NCBI GenBank assembly: GCA_963791315.1
Contig: CAWBRQ010000007.1
Coordinates: 186,001-250,000, forward strand
DNA: 64,000 nucleotides
Reading direction: 5' to 3'
Source: JACCZX01 sp963791315
GTDB taxonomy: Bacteria; Pseudomonadota; Gammaproteobacteria; Burkholderiales; Burkholderiaceae_F
This document shows, in pieces, positions 30,868-40,760 of this stretch (position 1 is the stretch's first letter; each line of letters starts with the position of its first letter). The notes beneath the pieces are model-generated. The model saw only the letters and a list, made by a program, of their open reading frames with translations, had not been told where the DNA came from and ran no database searches. The translations under genes and the position numbers were made by a program.

Positions 30868-31296
30868 ATGCCGCTACGCGCCGATGCCAGCCTCGAGAAT
30901 TTGAATCGACGCACCGGCGATAACCTGCCGGGCTGGTTCGGCCTCAAGGTCGTCGCCGTCAGCGAAGGACGGCTGGCGATGGAGGTGGTCATCAAGCCGC
31001 AGCTTTTGGCGCCGAACGGTTATTTGCACGCGGCTTCTGTCATCGCTTTGGCCGATACTGCGGCGGGTTATGCAACCATCGCGCACCTGCCTGATGGCGC
31101 GACGAACTTTACGACGATCGAGCTGAAGTCCAATTTTCTGGGTACCGCGACCGACGGCACGTTACGCGCTGACGCCAGCGCTGCGCACCAGGGCCGCACG
31201 ACGCAGGTGTGGGATGCGACCGTTACGCATACTGACAGCGGCAAGACGATCGCGTTGTTTCGCTGTACGCAGCTGATCCTCTGGCCAAAAAAATGA
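30868..31296 (+). CDS. PaaI-type hotdog thioesterase
   Basis: The 142-residue protein has the hotdog-fold core NLPGWFGLKVVAVSEGRL, LHAASVIALADTAAGYAT and FTTIELKSNFLG, as in PaaI/YdiI thioesterases that release CoA from acyl-CoAs. The Asp of LADTAAGYA lies where PaaI proteins carry a catalytic acid. ATG 30868 is favoured; a TTG at 30847 overlapping the previous stop is possible. The gene ends in an ATGA overlap with the SDR gene. Confidence 0.85.
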   Translation: MPLRADASLENLNRRTGDNLPGWFGLKVVAVSEGRLAMEVVIKPQLLAPNGYLHAASVIALADTAAGYATIAHLPDGATNFTTIELKSNFLGTATDGTLRADASAAHQGRTTQVWDATVTHTDSGKTIALFRCTQLILWPKK

Positions 31297-32120
31297 ACCT
31301 TGCAGGCAAAACTATTCTTGTCTCCGGCGGATCGCGCGGCATCGGGTTGGCGATCGTCAAGCGCGCCGCTGCCGACGGTGCGAACGTTGCGATCGCGGCC
31401 AAAACGGTCGAGCCGAACCCGAAACTGCCCGGCACGATTCATAGCGCCGCGGAAGAGGTCGAGGCGGCGGGCGGCAAGGCACTCGCGATCGCTTGCGACA
31501 TTCGCGATGAACAACAAGTCGTAGCTGCAGCCAAGAAAACGGCTGAAACCTTCGGCGGAATTGACATCTTGGTCAACAACGCAAGCGCGATCAGTCTGAC
31601 GCCGACGGAAGCAACCCCGATGAAGCGCTTCGACCTAATGTTCGGTGTCGACGTGCGCGGCACATTCTTGTGCACGCAGGCGTGTTTGCCGTATCTGAAG
31701 CAGTCGGCCGAGCGCAAGCGCAACCCGCACATTCTTACGTTGTCGCCGCCGCTCAATATGAACCCGCGTTGGTTCGCGCCGCACGTCGCATACACGATGG
31801 CAAAGTACGGCATGAGCATGTGCGTGCTCGGGCACTCAGCCGAATTTCGCCAATACGGCATCGCCGTCAACGCGCTATGGCCGCGCACAGTCATTTACAC
31901 GGCCGCACTCCAGATGATTCCCGGGGTCAAACCGGAGCATTGCCGCACGCCAGAGATCATGGCCGACGCCGCTTATCAGGTGCTTGTTTCCGATGCCAAG
32001 ACGACGACTGGAAACTTCTTTATTGACGACGAAGTGTTGAAAACGGCCGGCATTACGGACTTGAGCAAGTATTCGGTCATTCCCGAAAGCCGTGAGTTGA
32101 TGCCGGACCTGTTCCTGTAG
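31293..32120 (+). CDS. Short-chain dehydrogenase (HSDL2-like)
   Basis: The 275-residue SDR has the NAD(P) site LVSGGSRGIGLAI, the NNAS motif, and the catalytic Tyr/Lys in HVAYTMAKYGMSM. The longer sequence (LSPPLNMNPRWF, WPRTVIYTAALQMI) fits the HSDL2-like branch, which has been linked to fatty-acid metabolism. Start and stop overlap of 4 nt with the thioesterase indicates one operon. It is the last gene of the tight cluster; 154 nt follow before the amidase, with a short AGCGGCA / TGCCGCT hairpin at 32135-32153. Confidence 0.9.
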   Translation: MNLAGKTILVSGGSRGIGLAIVKRAAADGANVAIAAKTVEPNPKLPGTIHSAAEEVEAAGGKALAIACDIRDEQQVVAAAKKTAETFGGIDILVNNASAISLTPTEATPMKRFDLMFGVDVRGTFLCTQACLPYLKQSAERKRNPHILTLSPPLNMNPRWFAPHVAYTMAKYGMSMCVLGHSAEFRQYGIAVNALWPRTVIYTAALQMIPGVKPEHCRTPEIMADAAYQVLVSDAKTTTGNFFIDDEVLKTAGITDLSKYSVIPESRELMPDLFL

Positions 32121-32274
32121 TCAATTCTTGTATTAGCGGCACGCTTTGCCGCTATTGTCGGCGCCCGCGCTCCAACGCGGCTTGAGGGCACCTTTTTTTG
32201 GGACCGCGGCACCGGAGCTTCAAGCACGCTTGCGCTAGATTCCGGTCCACCATGTTCAGTCTCTGAAATACTCG

Positions 32275-33603
32275 ATGCGACCTCCGCTTAACCGCCTGCC
32301 TGCCGTGCAGCTTCTGCACATGATCGAGTCTCGCGAAGTGACCTGCGAGATGGTGACGCACTCATTCGTTGATGCGGTCGAACAACGTGAGGGTGAGGTG
32401 CATGCGTTTGCATGGTTTGAAGCGGGGCGCGCACTGAACATCGCGCGCACGTTTGACAGCGGCGCAAGGTCGGGTCCGCTAATGGGGCTGCCGGTTGCGG
32501 TGAAAGATGTAATAGACACCGCGGGCATCGCAACCGAGCGCGGCTCACCGATCTACGCGGGCCGCGTGCCGAACGCCGACGCGGCGTGTATCGCACTGAT
32601 GCATGAAGCGGGCGGCTATGGGTTCGGCAAGACGGTCACTGCCGAATTGGCCAACTTCACACCTGGACCGACTCGCAATCCGTCCGGGTTGGAACACACG
32701 CCCGGAGGCTCTTCGAGCGGATCCGCGGCGGCCGTCGCCGCGCATATGGCGCCGCTGGCACTCGGTACTCAAACGGCAGGTTCGATCATTCGACCGGCGG
32801 CATTTTGCGGAGTCGTTGGTCTTGTGCCGACGCGTGGCCTTGTTCCGCGCGCCGGGGTTCTGCCGCTGTCCGATACGCTTGACGTGGTGGGTTGCTTCGC
32901 AAATTCTGTCAAAGACGTAGCGCTGATCGCCGCGGCAGTCGCGTCACGCGCAGACTGGCGCGCGGTTTCGCTCGAGACGGATCGTGGGTGGGTGTCACCG
33001 GTCATCGCGTGGACCGATACGCCATGGGCAGACCGGCTGTCGCCGGCGATGATCGAGGCGTTGAAGGCGGTCGTGCGGGTGTGTGCTGACGGTGGCGCGG
33101 CGGTTAACGAAATTCGCTGGCCCGGCAAGTTCACGGCGCTGGGCGATGCGCAGCGCACTGTGCAGGTGTTCGAAACGTCGCGAGCGCTGAGTGGCGAGTA
33201 TGACTATCAGCGTGCCAAGCTATCGCCGCTGCTCGCTGCGTTGATCGAAGAAGGGCAGGCGATAAAGGCGAACGAGTATCAGAGCGCGCTCACTACCGGT
33301 CGCGACTGCGCGGCAGCGATCGATGAATTATTCGGTGCAGCCGACGTTATGGTCGCGCCCAGCGCGCCCGGCGAGGCGCCGCAAGGGCTGGGTAGCACCG
33401 GTGACCCGCAATTCAATCGCGCCTGGCAGCTATTGGGCGGCCCGCAAATCAATGTGCCGGTGCCGCGCGCATTACGCCGGAGTCGATCCGATCTGCCGCT
33501 TGGAGTGCAGATAATCGGCCGCCCCAATGATGATGTGCGTGCTTTGCAGGCGGCGCACTGGATTGAACAACAGCTCAAAAGAGCGAGCGCTACGGACCAC
33601 TGA
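32275..33603 (+). CDS. Amidase signature family protein
   Basis: This 442-residue hydrolase has the Ser-cisSer-Lys triad of amidase signature enzymes: Lys in GLPVAVKDVIDTAG, the Ser/Gly-rich HTPGGSSSGSAAAVAAHM, and the nucleophile Ser in ALGTQTAGSIIRPAAFCG. The substrate is unknown; GatA is unlikely because GatC/GatB are absent nearby and the C-terminal half differs. It precedes a flavoprotein by 3 nt, so the two are likely co-transcribed. Confidence 0.92.
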   Translation: MRPPLNRLPAVQLLHMIESREVTCEMVTHSFVDAVEQREGEVHAFAWFEAGRALNIARTFDSGARSGPLMGLPVAVKDVIDTAGIATERGSPIYAGRVPNADAACIALMHEAGGYGFGKTVTAELANFTPGPTRNPSGLEHTPGGSSSGSAAAVAAHMAPLALGTQTAGSIIRPAAFCGVVGLVPTRGLVPRAGVLPLSDTLDVVGCFANSVKDVALIAAAVASRADWRAVSLETDRGWVSPVIAWTDTPWADRLSPAMIEALKAVVRVCADGGAAVNEIRWPGKFTALGDAQRTVQVFETSRALSGEYDYQRAKLSPLLAALIEEGQAIKANEYQSALTTGRDCAAAIDELFGAADVMVAPSAPGEAPQGLGSTGDPQFNRAWQLLGGPQINVPVPRALRRSRSDLPLGVQIIGRPNDDVRALQAAHWIEQQLKRASATDH

Positions 33604-33606
33604 GCG

Positions 33607-34998
33607 ATGGGGATCGTGCACGATTCGGCCGCGCGTTTTGACACCACCGCATCAGTCGTAGTCATCGGCGCCGGAGGTGCAGGTGCCACCGCGGCACTCG
33701 CGGCGCGTAGCGCAGGCGCCGACGTCGTCGTATTGGATCGTGATGCCACACCAAGCGGCGCCACCGCGTGTTCGTCCGGGATGGTGCCGGCAGCGGGAAC
33801 GGCGGAACAAAAGGCGCGCGGTATCACCGATTCGCCGCAACGTTTTGCCGATGACATCCAGGCCAAGGCTAACGGGTCGGCTTATGCACCACTTGTCAAA
33901 GCGTTGACCGATGCATCGGCCAAAGTGCTCGAGTGGTTGACCAAGCAGTACGGAATCAGGTTCGAGCTGGTCGAAGGCGTTGCGCCAGGGCACTCGCTCT
34001 CGCGGATGCACGCGCTGGCAGACCGTGGCGGTGCCACGCTACTGTCGTCGCTGTATTCGGCGCTCGCCAGTCAAGGTGTGCGAATGGAGTCTTCCGCGCA
34101 TGTAACGGATCTCGTAGTCGATGATGCGCAGCGCATCACCGGCGTGCGCTACAAGCGGGGCGGCAGCGTCGAGTCGGTCGCTTGCACCACGTTGATACTT
34201 GCGTGCAACGGGTTTGCCGGAAATAGTTCGCTGGTCGCCAAGTATCTGCCGGACGTTCGCGGACTGCCGTTCGCGGGCCACGACGGCAGTCAGGGTGATG
34301 CTCTTGCGTGGGGCACCGCACTCAACGCACAGTTTGCAGACATCGATGGGTTCTTGGCACACGGTGCGGTGATCTTGTCGCAGCGCTTGCCGCTTCCGTG
34401 GTCGCTGATGACCGAGGGGGCGGTACAGGTCAATCGAGACGGCGAACGCTTTGTGAATGAGCACGAGGGGTATTCGGAATCTGCGTTGTTCGTGCTGGCA
34501 CAGCCTGGTGCGACGGCGTTCATGATCTATGACGAGCGCGTGCATGAGATCGGACTCACGATGCCAAATTACGCGAACGCGGTGACGTCCGGTGTCATCA
34601 AGCGCGAAAGCCTGTTACGCGATCTGTCTGAGCAACTCGGAGTGAAGCGCGAAGGGCTCGAAGCGACGATCGCGCTGGTTAATGCACTTGCGTTCGACGA
34701 CGCAGCCGATGAATTCGGCCGCGAGTTTCGGGCGACTCAGATGCTGCTCGGCCCCTACTACGGTGTGCCTGTAACAGGCGCACTGCTCGGCACAGAGGGA
34801 GGGTTGGCGACCGATCCGTCAGGGCGAGTACTGCGCAAGGACGGCTCGCCCTTTCCCAATTTGCTCGCTGCCGGCGGCGCGGCGCGCGGCGTCTCGGGTG
34901 ACGCGGCGGGAGGCTACCTGGAAGGCAACGGTCTGTTGACTGCGATCGTCGGCGGCTATATCGCTGGGAGCACTGCCGCCGCAACAGGCGCTGCGTAG
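33607..34998 (+). CDS. FAD-dependent oxidoreductase (fumarate reductase/KstD-like)
   Basis: The 463-residue protein starts with a Rossmann FAD-binding motif (VVVIGAGGAGATAALAARSA). It contains ACSSGMVPAAGT, ILACNGFAGN, and ends with NLLAAGGAARGVSGDAAGGYL, as in 3-ketosteroid-delta1-dehydrogenase and fumarate-reductase-type flavoproteins. No heme or iron-sulfur domain is present. The substrate is unknown. Its pairing with the amidase suggests a small catabolic unit separate from the beta-oxidation genes. Confidence 0.85.
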   Translation: MGIVHDSAARFDTTASVVVIGAGGAGATAALAARSAGADVVVLDRDATPSGATACSSGMVPAAGTAEQKARGITDSPQRFADDIQAKANGSAYAPLVKALTDASAKVLEWLTKQYGIRFELVEGVAPGHSLSRMHALADRGGATLLSSLYSALASQGVRMESSAHVTDLVVDDAQRITGVRYKRGGSVESVACTTLILACNGFAGNSSLVAKYLPDVRGLPFAGHDGSQGDALAWGTALNAQFADIDGFLAHGAVILSQRLPLPWSLMTEGAVQVNRDGERFVNEHEGYSESALFVLAQPGATAFMIYDERVHEIGLTMPNYANAVTSGVIKRESLLRDLSEQLGVKREGLEATIALVNALAFDDAADEFGREFRATQMLLGPYYGVPVTGALLGTEGGLATDPSGRVLRKDGSPFPNLLAAGGAARGVSGDAAGGYLEGNGLLTAIVGGYIAGSTAAATGAA

Positions 34999-35023
34999 CC
35001 GAACTTGAGCTCAGTATCCAGCG

Positions 35024-35419
35024 CTATACCGGCGGCAACACTCGAGGCTTGCGCTGCTCGTCGGTCGCCACATATACGAGCGTTGCCTCGGTTACTTTGA
35101 CGACCTCTTTTTCCATGCGATTTCGCTCGACATAGACCTCGACATCAACCGTGATTGACGTCGTGCCGAGCTTCACGATCTCCGCATAGAAACTGACCAA
35201 GTCGCCGACAAACACCGCCTGCTTGAAAACAAACGACGTCACGGCAACGGTCGCGACGCGGCCACCGGCGCGGCGCGCCGCGGGAATCGCGCCGGCGACG
35301 TCGACATGCGACATGATCCAGCCCCCAAACACGTCGCCGTGCACATTCGCATCCGCGGGCATCGGCATCATGCGCAACATCGCCACGCGGTCGGAGGGAA
35401 GCTGGTCGGACTGGGTCAT
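35024..35419 (-). CDS. YciA-like acyl-CoA thioesterase
   Basis: The 131-residue hotdog protein has PADANVHGDVFGGWIMSHVD near its start, the usual YciA/BACH motif with the catalytic Asp in HGDVFGG, and TSITVDVEVYVERN. YciA hydrolyses a wide range of acyl-CoAs. It is convergent with the flavoprotein and divergent from the ABC exporter, with only 58 nt between the two starts. Confidence 0.92.
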   Translation of the reverse strand: MTQSDQLPSDRVAMLRMMPMPADANVHGDVFGGWIMSHVDVAGAIPAARRAGGRVATVAVTSFVFKQAVFVGDLVSFYAEIVKLGTTSITVDVEVYVERNRMEKEVVKVTEATLVYVATDEQRKPRVLPPV

Positions 35420-35477
35420 AGGCGTACTGAGATAATCGGCGGATGCAAAGCGTAACCTCGAACGCCGTCCGTTGACG

Positions 35478-37325
35478 ATGCGTTGGTCCTCACCCAGCGA
35501 AGCATTGCCCTCGGAGCGCGCTGAGCGCAACGATTGGAAGACCCTCCGGACTTTGTTGCCGTATCTATGGGAATACAAGGGCCGGGTGTTATTTGCGCTT
35601 GCATGCCTGGTCGCTGCGAAGCTGGCCACCGTGTCTGTGCCGATCTTGTTGAAAGAGATCGTTGACGGCCTGGCTCCCACCACGCCGAGTGCTCAGACCG
35701 TCACCGCTCTTCTTGTCGTTCCGCTCGCATTGATCATCGCGTACGGCGCATTGCGTCTGTCGACGTCGCTGTTTACCGAGCTGCGCGAGTTCTTCTTCGT
35801 CAAGGTGACACAAGCAGCGACGCGCACATTGGCGCTGAAGACGTTTCGGCATCTGCATTCGCTGTCGCTGCGTTACCACCTCGATCGTCGCACCGGCGCC
35901 GTCACGCGCGAGATCGACCAGGGCATTCGCGGAATTTCTTCTCTGATCAGCTTCACCTTGTACTCGATCTTGCCGACGTTGATCGAGATCACGCTCGTCT
36001 TCGCCTATCTGCTGTGGAAGTACGAAATCTGGTTTGCGACCATCGTCGCAACCAGTCTGATCATTTACATCACATTCACGGTGTCGGTGACCAATTGGCG
36101 TACCACCGTGCGGCGACGCTGGAACGAGCTTGAGAGCAAGGCGCAATCGCGTGCCGTCGATTCACTGCTGAACTTCGAGACCGTCAAGTACTTCGGCAAT
36201 GAGGACTACGAAGCACGGCGCTATGACGAAACCCTGGCCGATTCGCAGCGCATCGCGGTGCTTTCGCAGCAGTCGCTGAATATCTTGAACGCCGGTCAGC
36301 AGGCGCTGATCGCCGTCGCGTTGACGCTGATTCTATGGCGTGCTGCGCTCGGAGTCGTCGAGGGCCGGATGAGCATCGGCGACCTCGTGCTGGTCAACGC
36401 CTTCATGATTCAGCTGTACATCCCGATGAACTTCCTAGGGGTGATCTATCGCGAAATCAAGCAAAGCCTTGCGGACATGGATCGCATGTTTGTCCTGCTC
36501 GAACAGAACCGCGAAATCGCGGATGCGCCCGATGCACACCCGTTGTCGGTCCGGTCGGCCGAGGTGCGCTTCGAGCATGTTGATTTTTCGTACGACGTTC
36601 GACGGCAGGTGCTGCACGATGTGGATCTGACGATCGCGGGTGGGTCGACCACCGCTGTTGTCGGTGCTACCGGATCGGGTAAATCGACGCTGGCGCGACT
36701 GCTGTTCCGGTTCTATGACGTCGACGCCGGCCGCGTGTTGATAGACGGGCAGGATGTGCGCACGCTGACCCAGCAGAGCCTGCGCGCAGCGATCGGTATC
36801 GTTCCGCAAGACACGGTGCTGTTTAACGACACGATCGAGTACAACATCGCCTACGGCCGGCCAGGCGCCGGGCATGACGAGGTTGTAACGGCGGCGCGCG
36901 CCGCGCACATTCATGAGTTTGTACAGTCGTTGCCCGACGGCTATCAGACACGTGTCGGCGAGCGCGGGCTGAAGCTATCCGGCGGTGAAAAGCAACGCGT
37001 TGCGATTGCGCGGACGCTACTGAAAGACCCGGCCATTCTGGTGTTCGATGAAGCAACGTCGGCATTGGATTCGCGGACCGAGCGCGTGATCCAGCACGAA
37101 CTCGAGAGCATCTCGGAAAGCCGCACGACGCTGGTGATCGCGCACCGGCTATCGACTGTTGTGCACGCCGACCAGATTCTGGTGATGGACCACGGCCGTA
37201 TCGTCGAGCGCGGCACGCACGGTGAATTATTGACGCGTCGAGGCGTGTATGCGTCGATGTGGGAAATTCAAAGCCGGGAGCGCGCAAAGGCGGAAGCTGT
37301 CGCTCCGGCGGCAGCGGATGCCTAG
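35478..37325 (+). CDS. Atm1-type ABC exporter (membrane and ATPase fused)
   Basis: The 615-residue half-transporter has six membrane segments (residues about 35-320), including ITLVFAYLLWKYEIWFATIV, and the sequence NFETVKYFGNEDYEARRY that is characteristic of the Atm1/ABCB7 branch. The ATPase domain has Walker A GATGSGKST, signature LSGGEKQRVAIART, Walker B ILVFDEATSALD and the switch His in VIAHRLSTV. Atm1 relatives export glutathione-linked compounds or metals. The start at ATG 35478 replaces a TTG six bases upstream. Confidence 0.92.
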   Translation: MRWSSPSEALPSERAERNDWKTLRTLLPYLWEYKGRVLFALACLVAAKLATVSVPILLKEIVDGLAPTTPSAQTVTALLVVPLALIIAYGALRLSTSLFTELREFFFVKVTQAATRTLALKTFRHLHSLSLRYHLDRRTGAVTREIDQGIRGISSLISFTLYSILPTLIEITLVFAYLLWKYEIWFATIVATSLIIYITFTVSVTNWRTTVRRRWNELESKAQSRAVDSLLNFETVKYFGNEDYEARRYDETLADSQRIAVLSQQSLNILNAGQQALIAVALTLILWRAALGVVEGRMSIGDLVLVNAFMIQLYIPMNFLGVIYREIKQSLADMDRMFVLLEQNREIADAPDAHPLSVRSAEVRFEHVDFSYDVRRQVLHDVDLTIAGGSTTAVVGATGSGKSTLARLLFRFYDVDAGRVLIDGQDVRTLTQQSLRAAIGIVPQDTVLFNDTIEYNIAYGRPGAGHDEVVTAARAAHIHEFVQSLPDGYQTRVGERGLKLSGGEKQRVAIARTLLKDPAILVFDEATSALDSRTERVIQHELESISESRTTLVIAHRLSTVVHADQILVMDHGRIVERGTHGELLTRRGVYASMWEIQSRERAKAEAVAPAAADA

Positions 37326-37427
37326 ACGTGCGGTTGCCGCAGGTAGTAACCCTCGTCCTCGTCAACGCGCTCTGAAACGGGGCGTTTTGCTAGACTGATT
37401 TTGATTTTCCCGAGGAGGGCACAGAAA

Positions 37428-38354
37428 GTGAGTACAAAAATGAGCAGACTGACAATTTCCCGCTTTGTGGTGGCGTTGGCAGGCGCGGGCTTGCTTGGTT
37501 CGGTGGCGATCAGCGCGAACGCGCAGGAGCTCACTGGAACATTGAAGAAGATCAAGGAAACCGGCACGATCACCATCGGCTATCGCGAATCGTCGATTCC
37601 GTTTTCGTATCTGGACGACAAGCAGCAACCCGTTGGCTACGCGATGGAGCTGTGCGGCAAGGTTGTTGACGCCGTCAAGGCCGAATTGAAGATGCCGAAT
37701 TTGAAAGTCGCGTATCAGCCCGTGACTTCGGCCAACCGCATTCCGTTGTTGCAGAACGGCACGATCGACCTGGAGTGTGGCTCTACGACTAACTCGGTCG
37801 AGCGCCAGAAGCAGGTCGCGTTTGGTCCGACGTACTTCGTGGTCAACATATCGGCGGCAGTCAAAAAGGATTCGGGCATCAAGACGTTTGCCGACCTGAA
37901 CGGCAAGACCGTGGCTTCGACGTCGGGTACGACTTCGATTCCGTTGCTGCGTGGCTACGAGAAAGCCAAAGGTATCGACTTCAAGGAGCTGCAGGCAAAG
38001 GATCACGCGGAGTCGATGCAACTCGTCGCAAGTGATCGCGCGCAGGCGTTCATCATGGATGACATCCTGCTGGCGGGTCAGATCGCGAATCAGCAAAATC
38101 CCAGCCAGTACATGATCCTGCCCGAGTCACTGCGGACCGAGCCCTACAGCATGATGCTGCGCCGCGAAGACCCGCAATTCAAAGCGCTGGTCGATCGCGC
38201 GGTCAGTGCCGTCTACAAGTCGGGCGAGATCGACAAGATCTACGCAAAGTGGTTTACCAGTGCGATTCCGCCACGCAATATCAATATGAACTTCCCGCAA
38301 ACGCCGGCCATCAAGGAAGCGTTCAAGAGCCCCAACGACAAAGGCGTGCAGTAA
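37428..38354 (+). CDS. gltI: Glutamate/aspartate-type ABC substrate-binding protein
   Basis: The 308-residue periplasmic protein has a signal peptide (hydrophobic VVALAGAGLLGSVAISANA, cleavage near NAQ) and the SBP family 3 fold: TITIGYRESSIPFSYLDD, DLECGSTTNSVERQKQVAF and SGTTSIPLLRGYEK. It closely resembles GltI. CGAGGAGGGC 7 nt upstream supports the GTG at 37428; ATG 37440 is possible. A terminator hairpin lies between it and gltJ, so it is probably expressed above the permease genes, as is usual for binding proteins. Confidence 0.92.
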   Translation: MSTKMSRLTISRFVVALAGAGLLGSVAISANAQELTGTLKKIKETGTITIGYRESSIPFSYLDDKQQPVGYAMELCGKVVDAVKAELKMPNLKVAYQPVTSANRIPLLQNGTIDLECGSTTNSVERQKQVAFGPTYFVVNISAAVKKDSGIKTFADLNGKTVASTSGTTSIPLLRGYEKAKGIDFKELQAKDHAESMQLVASDRAQAFIMDDILLAGQIANQQNPSQYMILPESLRTEPYSMMLRREDPQFKALVDRAVSAVYKSGEIDKIYAKWFTSAIPPRNINMNFPQTPAIKEAFKSPNDKGVQ

Positions 38355-38385
38355 GCCGCAGAGTCACCCTGGCTAAGGGGAACGC

Positions 38386-38419
38386 AAAGGCCGAAAGCAG
38401 TGCTTTCGGCCTTTTTCTT
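38386..38419 (+). terminator. Intercistronic terminator between gltI and gltJ
   Basis: AAAGGCCGAAAGC (38386-38398) pairs perfectly with GCTTTCGGCCTTT (38402-38414) over a 3-nt loop and is followed by TTCTTTTT. Partial read-through would give more binding protein than permease. Confidence 0.9.
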
Positions 38420-38454
38420 TTTGCGGCAAGCTTCGCCCTGGGACGGGGTGAACA

Positions 38455-39192
38455 ATGAATTACAACTGGAACTGGGGCGTCTTCTTTCAGCAAACGCCCG
38501 ACGGCGACGGCGCCTACTGGGAGTGGATCCTCGCCGGCTTCTACTGGACGCTGGCCATCTCGGCGCTGGCTTGGATCATTGCGCTGATCGTCGGCTCGTT
38601 CATTGGGACGATCCGCACGACCGATAAGCCCTGGCTGGTGCGCCTGGGCAACGCCTGGGTCGAGCTGTTTCGTAACATCCCTCTGTTGGTTCAGATGTTT
38701 CTCTGGTACTTCGTGATTCCCGAGTTCATCCCGCCACTGAAACACTGGATGATCTCGACCGAGCCGATTTACGCGCAATTCCTCGCCGCCGTCCTCTGCC
38801 TCGGTCTGTTTACGTCGGCACGGATTGCCGAGCAGGTTCGCGCTGGCATCCAGTCGCTGTCGCGTGGGCAGCGCAACGCTGGCATGGCGGTCGGGCTGAC
38901 GCAGGTTCAGGTGTATCGATTCGTGCTGCTGCCGATGGCGTTTCGCATCATCATCCCGCCGCTTACCAGCGAGACGATGAACCTGATTAAGAACTCATCG
39001 ATCGCGCTGACGATTGGACTGGCAGAGCTGACGTTTCGCTCGCGTGAAATCGGCGAGTACACATTCAACTTCTTCGAGGCGTTTACTGCGGCAACTGTGA
39101 TTTACATCATTGTCGCGATGACAGCCAACCGCGTGATGGCGTACGTGGAGCGAAAAGTTGCGGTGCCGGGGTATATCGGCGGCGGGAAATAG
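38455..39192 (+). CDS. gltJ: Amino acid ABC transporter permease GltJ
   Basis: The 245-residue permease has five or so membrane segments and the binding-protein-dependent transport motif EQVRAGIQSLSRGQRNAGMAV that contacts the ATPase. The N-terminal NYNWNWGVFFQ and WELFRNIPLLVQMFLWYF-like region (WVELFRNIPLLVQM) match GltJ. It forms the channel with GltK. Confidence 0.93.
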   Translation: MNYNWNWGVFFQQTPDGDGAYWEWILAGFYWTLAISALAWIIALIVGSFIGTIRTTDKPWLVRLGNAWVELFRNIPLLVQMFLWYFVIPEFIPPLKHWMISTEPIYAQFLAAVLCLGLFTSARIAEQVRAGIQSLSRGQRNAGMAVGLTQVQVYRFVLLPMAFRIIIPPLTSETMNLIKNSSIALTIGLAELTFRSREIGEYTFNFFEAFTAATVIYIIVAMTANRVMAYVERKVAVPGYIGGGK

Positions 39193-39196
39193 CGCG

Positions 39197-39880
39197 ATGA
39201 ATCTCGATTTTTCAGTCGTCATCAATGCGTTGCCGTACTTGTGGCAGGGGATGAAGTACACCTTGCAACTGACCACGACGTCAGCCGTCGGCGGACTGTT
39301 CTTTGGAACCTTGCTGGCTCTCGCGCGTTTGTCCTCCAACAAGATTTTGTCGAACGCGGCCGCAGCCTACGTCAACTTGATGCGCTCGATTCCACTTGTG
39401 CTGGTAATTTTCTGGTTCTTCTTTCTGGTGCCGCTGATTGCGCAGGCAATCACCGGTTCCGAACGTCCGATTCAGATCGGAGCCGAGCGCACCGCAATGA
39501 TCACGTTCATCTTGTTCGAAGCGGCGTATTTCTGCGAAATCATGCGCGCCGGTATTCAGTCGATTCCACGCGGCCAGGTCTACTCGGCGTACGCGCTGGG
39601 TCTTACTTACGGGCAGGCGATGCGATTGGTGATCTTGCCGCAAGCGTTCCGCAACATGATTCCGGTGCTGCTGACGCAGACGATCATTTTGTTTCAGGAC
39701 ACGTCGCTGGTGTATGTGATCTCAGCGACGGACTTCGTCGGCGCGGCATCCAAAATCGCGCAGCGCGATTCGCGGCTGATCGAGATGTACTTGTTTGTGG
39801 CGGTGGTTTATTTCGTGCTGTGCTACACGCTGTCGTATCTGGTCAAACTGCTCCAGAAAAGAATCGCAGTCATCCGCTAA
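39197..39880 (+). CDS. gltK: Amino acid ABC transporter permease GltK
   Basis: The 227-residue permease begins MNLDFSVVINALPYLWQGM and has the EAA-type loop EIMRAGIQSIPRGQVYSAYAL, with YVNLMRSIPLVLVIFWFFF. It pairs with GltJ. ATG 39197 is preferred to an earlier in-frame ATG that lies inside gltJ. Confidence 0.93.
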   Translation: MNLDFSVVINALPYLWQGMKYTLQLTTTSAVGGLFFGTLLALARLSSNKILSNAAAAYVNLMRSIPLVLVIFWFFFLVPLIAQAITGSERPIQIGAERTAMITFILFEAAYFCEIMRAGIQSIPRGQVYSAYALGLTYGQAMRLVILPQAFRNMIPVLLTQTIILFQDTSLVYVISATDFVGAASKIAQRDSRLIEMYLFVAVVYFVLCYTLSYLVKLLQKRIAVIR

Positions 39881-39895
39881 GGAGCTTCGCAAGCA

Positions 39896-40630
39896 ATGGC
39901 GATGATCGAGTGCAAGGACGTATCGAAGTGGTACGGCACTTTTCAAGTGCTGACCAACTGTTCGACGACGGTGAAAAAGGGCGAGGTGATCGTCGTCTGC
40001 GGGCCATCGGGCTCCGGCAAGTCGACGTTGATCAAGTGCGTGAACGCACTCGAGCCGTTTCAGAAGGGCGTAATCACCGTTGACGGCATTTCGGTCGGTG
40101 CTGCGAAGACGAATTTACCCAAGCTGCGCGCGCGCGTCGGCATGGTATTTCAGCATTTCGAGCTCTTCCCGCACTTGACGATCATCGACAACCTAACGCT
40201 GGCGCAGATCAAGGTGCTGAATCGGAAGAAGGAGGAAGCGACCGTGCGCGCAATGAAATTGCTCGACCGCGTTGGTTTGAGCTCGCAAGCGGCGAAGTTT
40301 CCCGGTCAGCTGTCAGGCGGGCAGCAACAGCGCGTCGCGATAGCGCGCGCGCTGTCGATGGATCCCATATGCATGCTGTTCGACGAGCCGACCTCCGCGC
40401 TTGACCCGGAGATGATCAACGAAGTGCTCGACGTGATGGTGCAGTTGGCAAAAGAGGGCATGACGATGATGGTCGTCACGCACGAGATGGGATTTGCCCG
40501 CAAAGTGGCGAATCGTGTGATCTTCATGGACAAGGGCGAGATCGTTGAAGATGCGTCGAAGGACGACTTCTTCGGGCAACCGAGGTCGGAGCGCGCGCAG
40601 CTCTTTCTGTCGAAGATTCTGCATAACTAA
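39896..40630 (+). CDS. gltL: Amino acid ABC transporter ATPase GltL
   Basis: The 244-residue ATPase has Walker A CGPSGSGKSTLIKC, Q-loop GMVFQHFELFPHLT, signature QLSGGQQQRVAIARAL, Walker B MLFDEPTSALDPEM and the switch His in VVTHEMGFARKVA. It energises GltJK. AAGGAGC precedes the ATG by about 10 nt. The 130 nt after it contain no clear T-tracted terminator, so the next binding-protein gene may be co-transcribed. Confidence 0.95.
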   Translation: MAMIECKDVSKWYGTFQVLTNCSTTVKKGEVIVVCGPSGSGKSTLIKCVNALEPFQKGVITVDGISVGAAKTNLPKLRARVGMVFQHFELFPHLTIIDNLTLAQIKVLNRKKEEATVRAMKLLDRVGLSSQAAKFPGQLSGGQQQRVAIARALSMDPICMLFDEPTSALDPEMINEVLDVMVQLAKEGMTMMVVTHEMGFARKVANRVIFMDKGEIVEDASKDDFFGQPRSERAQLFLSKILHN

Positions 40631-40760
40631 CAGTGACCGCAACCGCGCCCGTCTACAGAGAGTGCGGCCGAAACTGCCGCGAATTTGCGGCGTTGATCGC
40701 GAGACGAACACGTAGACTCAAGATCGTTTTCATTGCACGTGCGAATGCACGCCGGGACGC